A stretch of DNA of 64,000 nucleotides from Arabidopsis thaliana (taxonomy: Eukaryota > Streptophyta > Magnoliopsida > Brassicales > Brassicaceae): NCBI RefSeq assembly GCF_000001735.4, contig NC_003075.7, positions 3,721,001-3,785,000 of the forward strand, in the 5' to 3' direction. Made by a program: the position numbers and the translations under genes. How positions within the stretch are numbered: the first letter of the stretch is position 1; each line of letters begins with the position of its first letter. Shown piece by piece: positions 21,444 through 33,435 of the stretch. The notes beneath the pieces are model-generated. The model did no database searches and was not told where the DNA came from. It worked only from the letters and a program-made list of their open reading frames with translations.

Positions 21444-23315
21444 TTAATCATCAAGAAGCTCCTGGAGATGAACCGATGTCACCTCTGGAAGGATTTGGTC
21501 CGCTAAGTATTTCTTGAGCCTTTGACCATTTACTGTAAAATCTCCACTCTTACCAGCTAGAGTGACTGCTCCATAAGGACGGACCTCAGTGATGTAGAAG
21601 GGGCCAGACCATCTGGATTTAAGTTTTCCTGGAAAGAGTTTCAAGCGAGAGTTGAATAGCAGCACCTGATCACCAACCTGGAAATCTTTAGTGATGATCT
21701 TCTTGTCATGGAAAAGCTTGGTTCTCTCTTTGTAGATTTTAGAACTTTCATAAGCTTCTAGACGGATCTCATCGAGGTCACTGAGTTGGATCAATCGCTT
21801 CTCCTCAGCAGTTTTTATGTCAAAGTTCAGAAGTTTTATCGCCCACATTGCTTTGTACTCGAGCTCAACGGGTAGATGACATGATTTTCCATAGAGAAGA
21901 TTGAAAGGAGTTGTACCTATGGGGGTCTTGAAAGCTGTCCTGTAAGCCCATAATGCATCATCTAGCTTTGCAGACCAGTCTTTCCTTGTAATCCCAACAG
22001 TCTTTTCCAGAATTGTTTTTATCTCCCTATTGGAGATCTCAACCTGCCCGCTTGTATGTGGATGATAAGGAGTGGCTACCTTGTGCTTTACCCCATGCTT
22101 CTTCAAGAGGTTCTCAAAAACCTTGTTGATGAAATGCTTTCCGCCATCACTAATTACTACCCTGGGAACTCCAAATCTTGGGAAGATTATGGTTTTGAAC
22201 AACTTCAGCACAACTTTTGCATCGTTGGTAGGACTAGCAATAGCTTCGACCCACTTTGATACGTAGTCTACGGCGACCAGTATATATTTATTACCGTATG
22301 AAGATGGGAATGGACCCATAAAATCAATCCCCCATACATCAAAGATCTCAACTTCCAAGATTGGATTCTGAGGCATCTCATTTCTTCTATTGATGTTGCC
22401 TTTTCTCTGGCATGAATCACACTTTGAAACAAACTCCTGAGCATCCTTAAACATTGTTGGCCACCAAAAGCCTGCTTGAAGAATCTTGGACACTGTCTTG
22501 AACGTCGCAAAGTGACCACCATATGCTGAGCCATGGCAATGCAGCAGGATACCTTCCGCTTCATCTTCTGAGACACATCTCCTGTAGATCTTATCTTTAC
22601 AGAGAGTGTAAAGATAAGGCTCATCCCAGTAGTAATGGTGTATGTCTCTGAAAAACTTCTTCCTTTCATAACTTGTCAGGTTGGGAGGCTCTACCCCGCA
22701 TGCCAAGTAATTGACGTGATCAGCATACCATGGAGATTCTCCTTCAACAGCACTCAGTTGGTGGAACTCTTTCCCACTGTAGCTTTTTCCGAAGAACTCT
22801 ACAACCATGAGCTGTTCTTCTGGCATTGAATCGTCTATCGGAAGTGGTTCTTCAATTCTCATCCTCGACAGATGGTCCGCTGCGCCATTTTCAATGCCTT
22901 TCTTATCTACTATCTCCATGTCAAACTCTTGCAATAAAAGTATCCATCTTAACAGTCTTAGTTTAGTATCCTTCGTGGCATACAGATGCCTCAAAGCTGC
23001 ATGGTCTGTGTAGACAGTTACCTTTGATCCAACCAAATAGCTTCTGAACTTCTCAAATGCGAATACAACAGCTAGAAGCTCCTTCTCAGTTGTTGCATAT
23101 CTTCCCTGAGCGTCATCCAACGTTCGGCTGGCGTAATATATGACATGAAGCTTCTTGTCTATTTTCTGGCCTAAAACAGCTCCTACTGCGTAATCTGATG
23201 CATCACACATGATTTCAAATGGATAATCCCAATTAGGCGCTCGAACAACCGGAGCAGATACCAAAGCGTCCATTGATGGTTTGAAAGGATTTGAGGCAGT
23301 CATCATCGAATTCAA
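21444..23315 (-). pseudogene. Athila pol, RNase H and integrase part (623 codons)
   Basis: RNase H begins with [15 protein letters not shown] (about 23215-23160) and includes [13 protein letters not shown]. The integrase zinc-binding region is at about 22560-22390 ([25 protein letters not shown]). The DDE core shows WGIDFMGPF (about 22335), ISDGGKHF (about 22140) and [12 protein letters not shown] (about 22040). The C-terminal part ([20 protein letters not shown]) ends at HLQELLDD. The frame is open throughout but is offset from the upstream protease/RT frame by a frameshift near 23265-23300. It is one polyprotein in origin. Confidence 0.93.
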
Positions 23316-25887
23316 ATTCGGTTTCCTTGCACAATAGTCTGGTTAACGGTCTGGCTATCTTGGAGAAGTCTTTAATGAATCTTCTATAGAATCCAGCATG
23401 ACCAAGGAAGCTTCTGATGTCCTTCACCGTTTTTGGTGGCTGCAGCTGCATCATCACTTCAACTTTTCCTTTGTCAACCTCTATACCCTTCTCTGATATC
23501 TTGTGGCCCAATACTATGCCTTCCTTCACCATGAAATGACACTTTTCCCAATTGAGAACAAGATTCGTCTCTTCGCACCTAGTCAATACCCTGCCAAGAT
23601 TCAACAAACATGAGGAGAAAGAGGGGCCATAGACCGAAAAATCGTCCATGAAAACCTCCACCATCTCCTCGATTAAGTCTGAAAATATAGAGGTCATACA
23701 CCTCTGAAATGTTGCAGGAGCATTGCATAAACCAAATGGCATTCTTTTATAGGCAAAAGTTCCATAAGGACACGTGAAAGTGGTTTTTTCTTGATCATTA
23801 GGGTGAATTGGTATTTGAAAGAAACCACTGTATCCATCAAGAAAGCAATAATATGGATGATTAGCCAAACGTTCAAGCATTTGGTCAATGAATGGTAAAG
23901 GAAAATGATCTTTCCTAGATGCAGCGTTCAACTTCCTATAATCTATGCACATTCTATGACCAGTTATAGTTCTAGTAGGGATCAGTTCATCTTTTTCATT
24001 TTTGACAACAGTCATTCCACCCTTTTTAGGGACGCAATGCACTGGAGAAACCCAAGTACTATCAGAGATAGGGTAGATAACACCAGCATCAAGCAGTTTC
24101 AAAATTTCTTTTTTCACTACTTCTTTCAAATTGGGATTTAACCTCCTCTGTGGTTCAATGCTGGAATAGGATTCGTTTTCAAGATGGTTCAAATTTCCCT
24201 TAATGTCGGATAACGAATAACCAATTGCTCTCCTATACTTTCTAAGCTCAGATAATAGCAGGTTCACTTCATCACTATTTAACTCAGCATTAATGATCAC
24301 AGGGTAAGTAGAGTTTGGACCAAGGAACGCGTACCTTAGACCTTTTGGAAGCGGTTTGAGATCAACCTTTGGTGCCTTAAGTTCAGACCAGTCATCTGAA
24401 GTTGGAATGATCGGCTCCCTAGGTTCGTCGGTAGACAAGGTCGAGTGGTTGCTTGAGTACGTCCTCGAGAGTGCAGGTTGAACTCGAGTTGACCCTTCTT
24501 CGCTTATTACCATTACCTCTGTTGCTGGTCCATTCAATTCCTCAAAGGGTTCCGATTCTTCCATCGCTTTATGGGAGTCTAACAGCTTCTGGTATCCCAA
24601 TGTTTCCAAATGCAGAAACCCATCTTCACCACTTTTGGTTAAAGCACTGTTAAGATGATCTTCTTCTGCCAGCTCTTCCAGTAACTCATCAGCTAACTGA
24701 TCCATTTCTTCGATCCAAAAGAGTTGCCCTTCTATGGTAGGCTTCTTCATCGCGTCTTTGACATCAAAGGTCATTCTAAAGTCTTTGCCAAGGTTCAGAT
24801 CAATCTTCCCTTTCTTGACATCAATCATAGCTCCTGCAGTGGCTAAGAAAGGTCTCCCTAGAATCAACGGGTCCTTGGGCTCTTCATCCATCTCCAGGAC
24901 TACAAAGTCAGTTGGTATCTCCACAGCACCGATCCTGATTGGGAGGTTTTCGAGCAAACCATGAGGAATCCTTACTGATCTGTCAGCTAGGATGAGGGAT
25001 ATATTGCAGGACTTGTATTGAGTGAACCCCAATCTTTTGGCGACAGATAGCGGCATGAGACTGACTGATGCTCCTAAATCGCATAGGCATCTGTTGAAAG
25101 CCAATGGACCTAAAGAGCACGGTAGAGTGAACGAACCAGGATCACTAAGCTTCTTAGGAATGATCTTCTTCTGTATGATAGCGCTGCATTCATGACTCAA
25201 TACCACCATCCCTTGCACTTCTTGAATTCTCTCCACAATCAAGTCTTTCAGAAACTTGTGAGAGTCTGGGATTAGCGCTAGGGCGTCAACAAGAGGTATC
25301 CGCAACTCAACCTCCTTAATGTTCTTGGCAAACATAGCTCTATATTTGTCTGCCAACGCTTTCTTGTGACGGCCAGGAAATGGAAGCTGCGGTTTGTAGG
25401 GAGGAGGGACAAAGACCTTTTCTTTGTTTTTGACAACAACTGGCCTTGGAGCAGTTGGTGATGCTGCTGGGATGACAGGTCGAGTGGTCGGTCGAGTAAT
25501 GCTGTCAAGTGGTTGCTCGAGTGGCTGGTCGAGTGGTTTGTCAGCTTGATCTTTCTCGAGACTTAAATCCTCCCCATCTTGATCTTCACTGTCCTCAGTG
25601 ACCGTGTTGGGTTCCTCCCTAGTTGGAAGTGCTTTTCCACTACGCAAGGTGATAGCATGAGCATATTCTTTTGGATTCTGAACTACTTTGCCTGGTAGTT
25701 GGCTTGTCTGTTTTGGAGCTGAAGAAGATGCAGAATGTCCCTCTAAGTAACGGACTTTGGTATTCAGTGTTTCCATCTTAACATTGAGATCATTGTAGCT
25801 ACAGTCCAGCTTGTTATGTAACTCAGATATCTTCTTTGCCATCTCCATGGAGCCAGAGGCTTGCCCGTGAAGTAGCTGTTGTAGCAT
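23233..25887 (-). pseudogene. Athila pol, protease and reverse transcriptase part (884 codons)
   Basis: The aspartic protease motif is CDLGASVSLMPLSVAKRLGF (about 25090-25030). Reverse transcriptase follows, with MCIDYRKLNAASRKDHFPLP (about 23950), KRMPFGLCNAPATFQRCM (about 23730) and the catalytic VFMDDFSVYG (about 23640). The linker before the protease (PLDQPLEQPLDSITRPTTRP, about 25545-25485) is encoded by copies of the TCGAGT repeat. The upstream side joins gag through an in-frame TAG at 25888-25890 and a further frame change near 25990; the downstream side is shifted relative to RNase H. The enzyme domains look complete, but the polyprotein is broken three times. Confidence 0.93.
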
Positions 25888-25984
25888 CTATTTCATATCA
25901 GCGTCAGCAGCAGCAGGACCTTGGCTTTGCTGAGGTGCAAACCCTGGTGGTGGTGGTTGCTGGTAATTTCCCTGGAATTGCTGC

Positions 25985-27127
25985 TTAGGACCGAAAACCT
26001 TGGTTGTAGGGAACAAAAGGTTTGTTCTGACTTTGTTGTTGCTGTGGAGGATACACCTGATCCTGAGGGTTAGCAACGTTGGTGCTGCGGTAGGAAAGGT
26101 TGGGGTTGTTGGTTTTGAAGTTGTTGTATCCTTTGTAGCCACCCTGGTTGTTGTTGATGTAGCTTACTTCTTCCAACTGGTTACCCTCCCCATCTTGGAC
26201 TTGATATTGCTCGTCATCAACAAGGAAGTGCACATGCTTCTGCTGGCTAAAAAGAATCTTGTCCAGCTTGTCATTCAGCGCTTTGATCTCCTTCCTGTGT
26301 TTGTCATCAGAGTCAGCTGTTCCTCTGACGGTCCTATCACAGTCTTCGTTGTAATTTCCATCTGATTGAGCAAGGTTCTCAACCAATTCCCAGCCTTCTT
26401 CAACATCCTTGTTCTGAAAATTCCCATTGCTGGCGGTATCCAGAAGCATTCTGATGCGTGGTAGGACTCCTCTGTAAAGAGTGCTGAGCAGAGAGGCTTT
26501 AGTAAAGCCATGATGAGGGCATTGGTTGGTGTAACCCTTGAAACGCTCCCATGCTTCACAGAAGCTTTCACCAGTCTTCTGTGAGAAACCAGAAATCTCA
26601 TTTCTGAGTCTTGCAGTTCTGGCATTGTAGAAGAACTTTGACAGAAAAGCCTTCTTACAATCATCCCAGGTGGTGATTGAGTCATGGGGCAGATTCTTCT
26701 CCCAGATATGTGCTTTGTCACCCAAGGAAAATGGGAACAAACGGAGCTTGAATCCATCTTCACTGACACCATTGATCTTCGTTAGGTTGCAGAGCCTATC
26801 GAATTCATCAAGGTGGTCGAGTGGATCCTCCATTGGCAAACCATGGAATTTGTTCCCCTGAATCATCAAGATGAGACCACTCTTAATCTCGAAGTTGTTA
26901 TTCTGGATAGCAGGAGGTGCGATTCCCTTCCTCTGACGGTGATCACGTGGTGCATCTCCAGCACCAATGTTGGCATGGCCATTTTGCTGATTCTGTTCTT
27001 CAGCCATAACGAGTGGTTGCTGAGGTACAGGGTTGACTGTGGTTCTCCTTTTTCTGATTTCGCGGGCTGTGCGGTTGATATTGTCGTTGAAAAGGAGGTT
27101 CTGGTTGCCTGTTGATCGAGTTCGCAT
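25985..27127 (-). CDS. Athila gag
   Basis: The start is the ATG at 27127 ([16 protein letters not shown]). The retrotransposon gag core spans about 26870-26430: [60 protein letters not shown]. The tail is Asn/Gln-rich ([24 protein letters not shown]) without a clear CCHC knuckle, as is common in Athila. It forms the particle shell around element RNA. The frame ends at YNQGFRS; the normal continuation into protease is in another frame, seen at 25888-26000 (QQFQGNYQQPPPPGFAPQQS). Confidence 0.9.
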   Translation of the reverse strand: MRTRSTGNQNLLFNDNINRTAREIRKRRTTVNPVPQQPLVMAEEQNQQNGHANIGAGDAPRDHRQRKGIAPPAIQNNNFEIKSGLILMIQGNKFHGLPMEDPLDHLDEFDRLCNLTKINGVSEDGFKLRLFPFSLGDKAHIWEKNLPHDSITTWDDCKKAFLSKFFYNARTARLRNEISGFSQKTGESFCEAWERFKGYTNQCPHHGFTKASLLSTLYRGVLPRIRMLLDTASNGNFQNKDVEEGWELVENLAQSDGNYNEDCDRTVRGTADSDDKHRKEIKALNDKLDKILFSQQKHVHFLVDDEQYQVQDGEGNQLEEVSYINNNQGGYKGYNNFKTNNPNLSYRSTNVANPQDQVYPPQQQQSQNKPFVPYNQGFRS

Positions 27128-27256
27128 ACAGTAGAGGTGTACCTGGATCAAGAAGACAACAAGAAAAACACACAGTTAGTAACTAAAAAGAAAATTGAAA
27201 AAGAACTTGATCTAAGCAAGTCTGAAATCTCAAATGTAACAAACAAACACCCAATT

Positions 27257-27269
27257 GGCAACGGCGCCA
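27257..27269 (-). other. Athila primer-binding site (tRNA-Asp)
   Basis: TGGCGCCGTTGCC in element sense, three bases after the 5' LTR. It is complementary to the 3' end of plant tRNA-Asp over 13 bases; the next bases (AATTGG) no longer match. This primer is the one reported for the Athila/Calypso lineage. Confidence 0.85.
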
Positions 27270-27272
27270 AAT

Positions 27273-29029
27273 TGATAATAGGTTTTTCAGTCAATTATCC
27301 TAAAACACCAATCATGTCGTTGTAGTATTTTAGGTTGTCAATCCAAATGGGTGTGATGCTAACAATCAAGATGTGATCAGAAGTCACTAAGTCAAGCCAA
27401 GCAATAACAGGTTTTGGTGTGTTCTAGCAATCCTAAGTGAACAAGCAGGAAACAGAAAATCAAACAGAAACAGTAAAACACTCGACCAACACAGCTCTTT
27501 GTAGAGCCCTGGGTGAGGTCGAGTGACAGGTCGAGTAACAGACAGAAAATGAAACAAAGATACTCGACTGCACAGTCTGTTGCCAGACAACTGGGTGGTC
27601 GAGTATCAGGTCGAGTAACAGTAAAGAATTGCAGAAACTAAGCAACAGGTGACAGGATGCAGTAAACAGCAGTAGAGTACACAATAAAATCAATCAGACA
27701 AAGAATTCCTAAGGATGGGGTAATTGAGTAGTTTCGTTTCCTCAGTTTACAGGTGATTGACATGCTCAACAAATTAACCCTAGACAACAAGTTCGTTAAC
27801 CAAATCTAAGTGCCACCGCAACAGAGACTCTCAAGCTAACCTAGTCCCAGACTCAATCACCATTGACGAGAGCTAACCTAACAGGCATTACGAATCAACA
27901 AGTTAAAGCCAAAACGCTCCCTGCAACCAATACCTTGGTACAGGGTCACGAATCTCTGGAATTAGTGGTTCAGGCATTTCATCGAACACCTTTTGGGCGC
28001 GGAAATGTCTGGGCTCAAATTCCAGTTGATCAGAAAACAATAGGCATTAAGAACAACTAATCCAGAAGGGATCTATCAATCAATACTCAATCACCTAGCA
28101 TACTGAGAATTCTACACTACTCTAACCCATCCTCAGAAACCTATTCACTACTCAGACATCATGACAGAAAGCATAAACGTTGAACATGTTGAAGACATGA
28201 TAACAGCAGTATGATAACAGAATGAATAACAGTAAACGAAAATCAAGAACAGAAACTGAATATTGAATACTGAATAGATAAAGAGAAATCCGGATTACAA
28301 AAAGTCTAGAACACAAGGTCTGCGGAAATAAAAACTAGGTAAAAAACTACTCCTTTCGAAAATGAGAAGTACATGCTACTTATAGCCAAATATCCCGAAA
28401 CCCTAATACTCAAAACGACGAAGTATTTGGACGGGTTAAGAACTGTACTCGACCAACGTGGTCGAGTGAGAGCTCGAGTGAATAGCTGGAGTCTTCTTTT
28501 CTTCCTTGTGCTCGAGTGTCTGGTTGAGTGCGGAATGAAGAAGGCTCTGAAGCTTGTCATCGAGTATGCAGTCGAGTGGTGTGATGGAGATACTCGACCT
28601 CTAGGTAGAGTGAGGAGGTCGAGTGGTTGTCTGATGATGGAGGTGAAGACACTCGACCTCAAGGTCGAGTGAAGTGATCGAGTGACCGTGTGGTGATGGA
28701 GATGATGGCACTCGACCTCGGGGTCGAGTGGTGAGGTGAAGTGGTGATGTGCTCTACTCGACCTGGTTGTCGAGTGGTCTCTTGAGATCTTGAAGCTCCT
28801 ACTCGACCTCTGGGTCGAGTGGTTTGTCATGATCAGGTCTGCTTCTTCCAGATAGCTCGTCAACAGCTCCAAATCACCTGAAATCAACGCAAATATGCAA
28901 CATGCATGCAAAACTATCCTAAACATGCAAAGTGATGACAAATGATGTGAAATGGTATAAAACAGTGATGATATGATGCTAAAGTGATGACAAATGGATG
29001 CTCAAAACATGCAAAATACACACTTATTA
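27273..29029 (-). repeat. Athila 5' LTR (1757 bp)
   Basis: Differs from the 3' LTR at about seven positions by eye, among them the outer TATTA versus TATCA end, AAACAATAGG versus AAGTAATAGG, and CATGTT versus CAGGTT. It holds the same TCGAGT clusters and the candidate TATA box (28379-28385). Confidence 0.95.
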
Positions 29030-31901
29030 GTAATGCCCTTACTAAAGCATAAAGCTCTTTGTCATAGGTAGGATAGTTGAGAGTAGCTCCTCCAAGCTTT
29101 TCACTGAAATAAGCTATTGGCTTCTTATCCTGCATTAAGACAGCACCAATTCCTACCCCGGAGGCATCACATTCAATTTCAAAAGTTTTAAGAAAATCAG
29201 GAAGTGATAAAACAGGGGCATGAGTAAGCTTCTCTTTTAGGGCCTGGAAAGCATCTTCTTGAGCTTGTTCCCACTTGAATCCAACATTTTTCTTAATAAC
29301 TTCGGTGAGTGGAGCTGCTAGAGTGCTAAAGTCCTTCACAAACCTCCTATAGAAACCAGCAAGTCCATGGAAGCTCCTCACTTCCCCTACAGATTTAGGA
29401 CTTGGCCATTCTCGAATTGCCTTCACCTTCTCTTCGTCAACTTTAACTCCATCTGTACTCACAACAAAACCTAGGAAGACAAGGTTATCTGTTCCAAAAG
29501 TACATTTCTTAAGATTGGCATAAAGCTTTTCCTTCCTAAGTACTTCTAAAACCATTTTCAAATGTTCAACATGCTCTTCTAGACTCTTGCTGTAAACTAG
29601 GATGTCATCAAAATAAACAACAACAAAACGTCCTATAAAAGCTCTAAGAACATGATTCATCAGTCTCATGAATGTACTAGGTGCATTTGTCAGCCTGAAT
29701 GGCATCACTAACCATTCATATAAACCTTGTCTAGTTTTAAATGCAGTTTTCCATTCATCGCCTTCTTTCATCCTAATTTGATGATACCCACTTTTTAAAT
29801 CAACCTTAGAAAAGATGCTAGAACCATGCAATTCGTCTAACATATCATCTAATCTAGGTATAGGATGGCGATACTTCACTGTTATATTGTTGATGGCTCT
29901 ACAATCAACACACATCCTCCAGCTTCCATCCTTCTTAGGTACAAGCAACACAGGTACTGCACAGGGACTCATACTCTCACGAATATGGCCTCTCTCCATC
30001 AGCTCAGTCACTTGCTTTTCTAGCTCCTTAGTTTCCACGGGATTGGTCCTATAAGCCGGTCTGTTTGGCAAAGAAGCTCCTGGAACAAAGTCAATTTGGT
30101 GCTCAATGCCTCTAATGGGTGGTAAGCCTACTGGATTCTCCTCTGGAAACACATCAGTATAATCCTGCAATAGAAACTTAATTTTGCTAGGAATAGCCTG
30201 CTCAGGATTAGTTAGACTCATAAGAGTCTCTTTAAAGACAAACAATAACTTAGATGATTGAAAACCACTTCCCTTTTGCTTACTCTCGTTGATCATGAGG
30301 TTAGATGGTTTAACAGTTTGTTTCTTTCTCATCTTCATGCTCAACTGGTCTAGGTACACCTCATGAGGCGTCATTGGAACCAATATGGTTTTTCTGCCCT
30401 TGAACTCAAAGATTTGGCGATTGGTGAAGCCATCATGTGTTACCTTACGGTTCGATTGCCATGGTCTTCCAAGTAGTATGTGACTAGCTTCCATAGGCAG
30501 TATGTCACACAAAATTTCGTCCTCATACTTGCCAATAGATAATGGTACCTTCACTTGTCTGTCCACGCTCATCTCTCCATCCTCATTCAACCATTGCAAC
30601 TTGTATGGCCTTGGATGCTTCATAACCTTTAGACCAAGCTTCTCCACCATGGTTTCACTAGCAACGTTGGTGCAACTTCCGCCATCTATGATCAAGCTAC
30701 AGACCTTGTCATTGACCATACATCTTGAATGAAACAGGTTCTCTCGCTGCTCTTGTTCATCCGTTTTGGCTATCACACTCAAAGCTTTCATTGTAACCAA
30801 TAGCTCTCCTTTTGATGGTGCTTCATAGTCTTCTGTTGATGAACTCTCTTCTAGTTGCTCATCCTCTGACTCTATCTCACCAGTGTCTTTGATTATCATG
30901 ATCCTCTTGTTTGAACACTCACTAGCATAATGACCATGTCCCTGACACTTAAAGCACTTGATGTCTCTAGTTCTTGTCATAACAGCTTTGCCCTTTCCTT
31001 TCTGATCTTGATCCTCAACTTTTGGTTTGATGAAAGGCTTATAATCTTTCTGAAATCCTGATCGTTCATCCTTGTGGTAGCTAGGCTTTCCTGAACCAAA
31101 ACTAGGCTTAGAGCTCCTTCTCTTCAGCTGTTTTTCAAACATGATTGCTTTGTGCAGTAGCTCCTCTAACTCCACATAGTGCTGAACCTCCAATCTGTCT
31201 ATGATATCTCTGTTTAGACCTCCCATGAACCTAGACATTATGGCTTCATTATCCTCCTGAATATCAGCTCTTAACATCAAGGTTTCCATCTCTTTGTAGT
31301 ACTCCTCTACGGATTTGTTTCCTTGGACAAGATTTCTCAATCTGTTGTGTAGCTCTCTGTAGTAGTGACTTGGCACGAATCTCTTCCTCATTATGGTCTT
31401 CATTTGAGTCCAGGACTCAATTGGATAGTCTCCAGCACGTCTCCTTGTGGTAACCAATTGATCCCACCAACTCAAGGCGTAATTCTGAAATTCGGTTGGT
31501 GCCACTTTCACTTTGCTTTCTTCAGTATATTGTTGGCAATTGAACACGAGCTCAATCTTCTTTTCCCATTCTAGATACTCATCAGGGTCGTTGGTTCCTT
31601 TGAAAGAAGGAATACGTATCTTCAAGCCGGCAAGATCATCTCTAGGTAGAACTCTTTCTTCTCTGTCATGCCTCCTCCTTCTATGGTTGGTCTGTCTAGA
31701 GGATTGACTATAGTAACTCATTGTGTCTCTAGCGTCTACAGGATCTCTAGGCTCTCTTCTAGTTCGATCTCTATCTGGGTCAGAATTGATATGCTCTTGC
31801 CTGAAAGCTTCCAGCCTAGCATCGAGTAACTTAGTCATTGTTGCAGTGAGAGCATCAAGCATTAGTTTGTTGCTGTTTTCTCCTTCTTCCTCGTCTGCCA
31901 T
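29030..31901 (-). pseudogene. CRM-like gag-pol, 5' part: gag, protease, RT, start of RNase H
   Basis: The start is the ATG at 31901 ([18 protein letters not shown]). gag core: [58 protein letters not shown] knuckle [14 protein letters not shown] lies near 30950, and the protease [12 protein letters not shown] near 30690. RT has [40 protein letters not shown], and the catalytic [11 protein letters not shown] near 29610. RNase H starts at [16 protein letters not shown] and reads to [10 protein letters not shown], where the Athila element cuts in. One unusual residue is [12 protein letters not shown], where most relatives have G instead of R. No stop interrupts the gag-RT part. Confidence 0.93.
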
Positions 31902-32125
31902 GACACTACAATGACAAAAACGACAACAACAAGTAAAAGGATCTTTGGAAACAAGTAGATCGAGTATAGAAGTTGATGAGTCCAAAAACAATTACACAAG
32001 TTCCAATCGTTTTCAAGCGGATCTATTTGTTCTAACAAGTTTTTAATACCAAAAACGATAAGATTCAACTCTAGAAGCAATACAGAATATGAAAAGTCGA
32101 AATGGATACAACCTGACACGAAGTG

Positions 32126-32137
32126 GCTCTGATACCA
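32126..32137 (-). other. CRM-like element primer-binding site (tRNA-iMet)
   Basis: TGGTATCAGAGC in element sense, two bases after the 5' LTR. It is complementary to the 3' end of initiator tRNA-Met, the usual primer of plant chromoviruses. Confidence 0.88.
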
Positions 32138-32139
32138 CT

Positions 32140-33430
32140 TAATATGATCCTGGTTAGAATCACAGTCCCTTGAATACACTTCGTGTGGTTGATTGTAAGA
32201 TGATGAGATTGTTCAGGAACAGTCTGCGGATTGACTGTATGATGGTGATGGTGATGGCGATCGAGTATCAGATCCTGATGGTGCGATCTAGTAGATTTGG
32301 TGACAGTGATGATGATGACGCGATCGAGTAGATTTGTTGATATGATGTTGCGATAGAGTGATTTTGGTGAAGTGATGATATGATGCTGCGATAGAGTGAT
32401 TTTGATGAAGTGATGATATGATGCTGCGATAGAGTGGTTTTGGTGAACTGATGGTATGATGTTGCGATAGAGTGATTTTGGTGAACTGATGGTATGATGC
32501 TGCGATAGAGTGGTTTTGGTGAACTGATGGTATGATGTTGCGATAGAGTGGTTTTGGTGAAGTGATGATATGGAGATGAGATCGAGTATGGTGATGGAAT
32601 GGGGATCGAGTAGAACTTCCAAAGGATGTGAAAGACCTTTGAACTTCCGAGCTTGATCGTGCTTGGATATGACACACCAAAAGCATTCACAAGATGAGAT
32701 CGTGATATTACACACACAAACTCAAGATCAAACGAATTCAGAAAGAGATTTGATAAGAAAAAAAGTTTGATGATTTGATTACAAGGAGAAGAAGAGATTA
32801 TAAAGAAGAAGAAGAGTCTAGGGAAGATGTAAAGTCGTCATAGGGAAAGAAAAACGAAATAAACACACAAAGACTAAATTCAAATAAAATGGGCTTCTCC
32901 TTGGCAATGGGCTGCGAGACAACAATGGGCTGATGTGGTCGAGTGTGTGGGCTTGCCTCGTTAAAAACCTCTCTTGGAAAACCCAATGGGACAAAACCAA
33001 GAGGAGGGAAAAAGAGTGCAAGTCACACACCTCCATTGTTGTCGCTTAAACCGCTTGAATCACAACCAACGTGGTTTGACAAGCATCTTGTTTAAGACTG
33101 CCCTCAATGTGTTGTAGAAGTGTAGTGATATCTTGATTTAGTAGTCTAGTCTTCGATCTTGTCATTGGACCATTAAGAACATGCATTGCTTCCTTTTTTG
33201 TAGCTCCAAGCAGTTCATCTTCATGTTGGGTCGAGTAGTCCATCGAGTCATTAGATTCAAGCTCCCTCAAGTCTTCAACAGCATGCTTGATCGAGTGGTT
33301 GATAACTTTCCCTCCTCCAAACTGCTCCTTACCTCCATGATCCAAGCTTGTCATTATCTCATCAGCTCCATGATCCAAGCTTGTCATTATCTCATCAGCT
33401 CCATGATCCAAGCTTGTCATTATCACATCA
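32140..33430 (-). repeat. 5' LTR of the CRM-like element (1291 bp)
   Basis: 33 bp longer than the 3' LTR because the unit containing ATGATCCAAGCTTGTCATTA is present three times instead of two (33345-33430). It carries the 38-bp minisatellite (32340-32572), the same TCGAGT strings, and a possible TATA box (CTTTATAAT in element sense, 32797-32805). Confidence 0.93.
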
Positions 33431-33435
33431 TATGG

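Larger units (their letters stand above)
15029..29029 (-). mobile_element. Athila-type Ty3/gypsy element, complete, minus orientation
   Basis: A 14,001-bp element with LTRs of 1757 bp each (15029-16785 and 27273-29029) and the 5-bp target duplication GTAAT at 15024-15028 and 29030-29034. In element sense the LTR runs TGATAAG...ATTATCA; the outermost base pair of the 5' LTR is mutated to TAATAAG. The primer-binding site matches tRNA-Asp, as reported for Athila/Calypso. Internal order is gag, protease, reverse transcriptase, RNase H, integrase, spacer, a 619-codon extra frame, spacer, polypurine tract. By eye only about seven substitutions separate the LTRs (about 0.4%), so insertion is recent. 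It sits in the RNase H coding region of the CRM-like element. Confidence 0.95.
12289..33430 (-). mobile_element. Ty3/gypsy element, CRM-like, minus orientation
   Basis: LTRs lie at 12289-13546 (3') and 32140-33430 (5'), with the 5-bp target duplication TATGG at 12284-12288 and 33431-33435. In element sense the LTR starts TGATGTG and ends CATATTA. The primer-binding site matches initiator tRNA-Met. gag-pol is one long frame that ends inside the 3' LTR. The integrase tail ([23 protein letters not shown]) is typical, as I recall, of the plant CRM (centromeric chromovirus) lineage, in which coding sequence also extends into the 3' LTR. About eight substitutions plus one 33-bp length change separate the LTRs by eye, so it is young. 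It is itself split by the Athila element. Confidence 0.85.
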
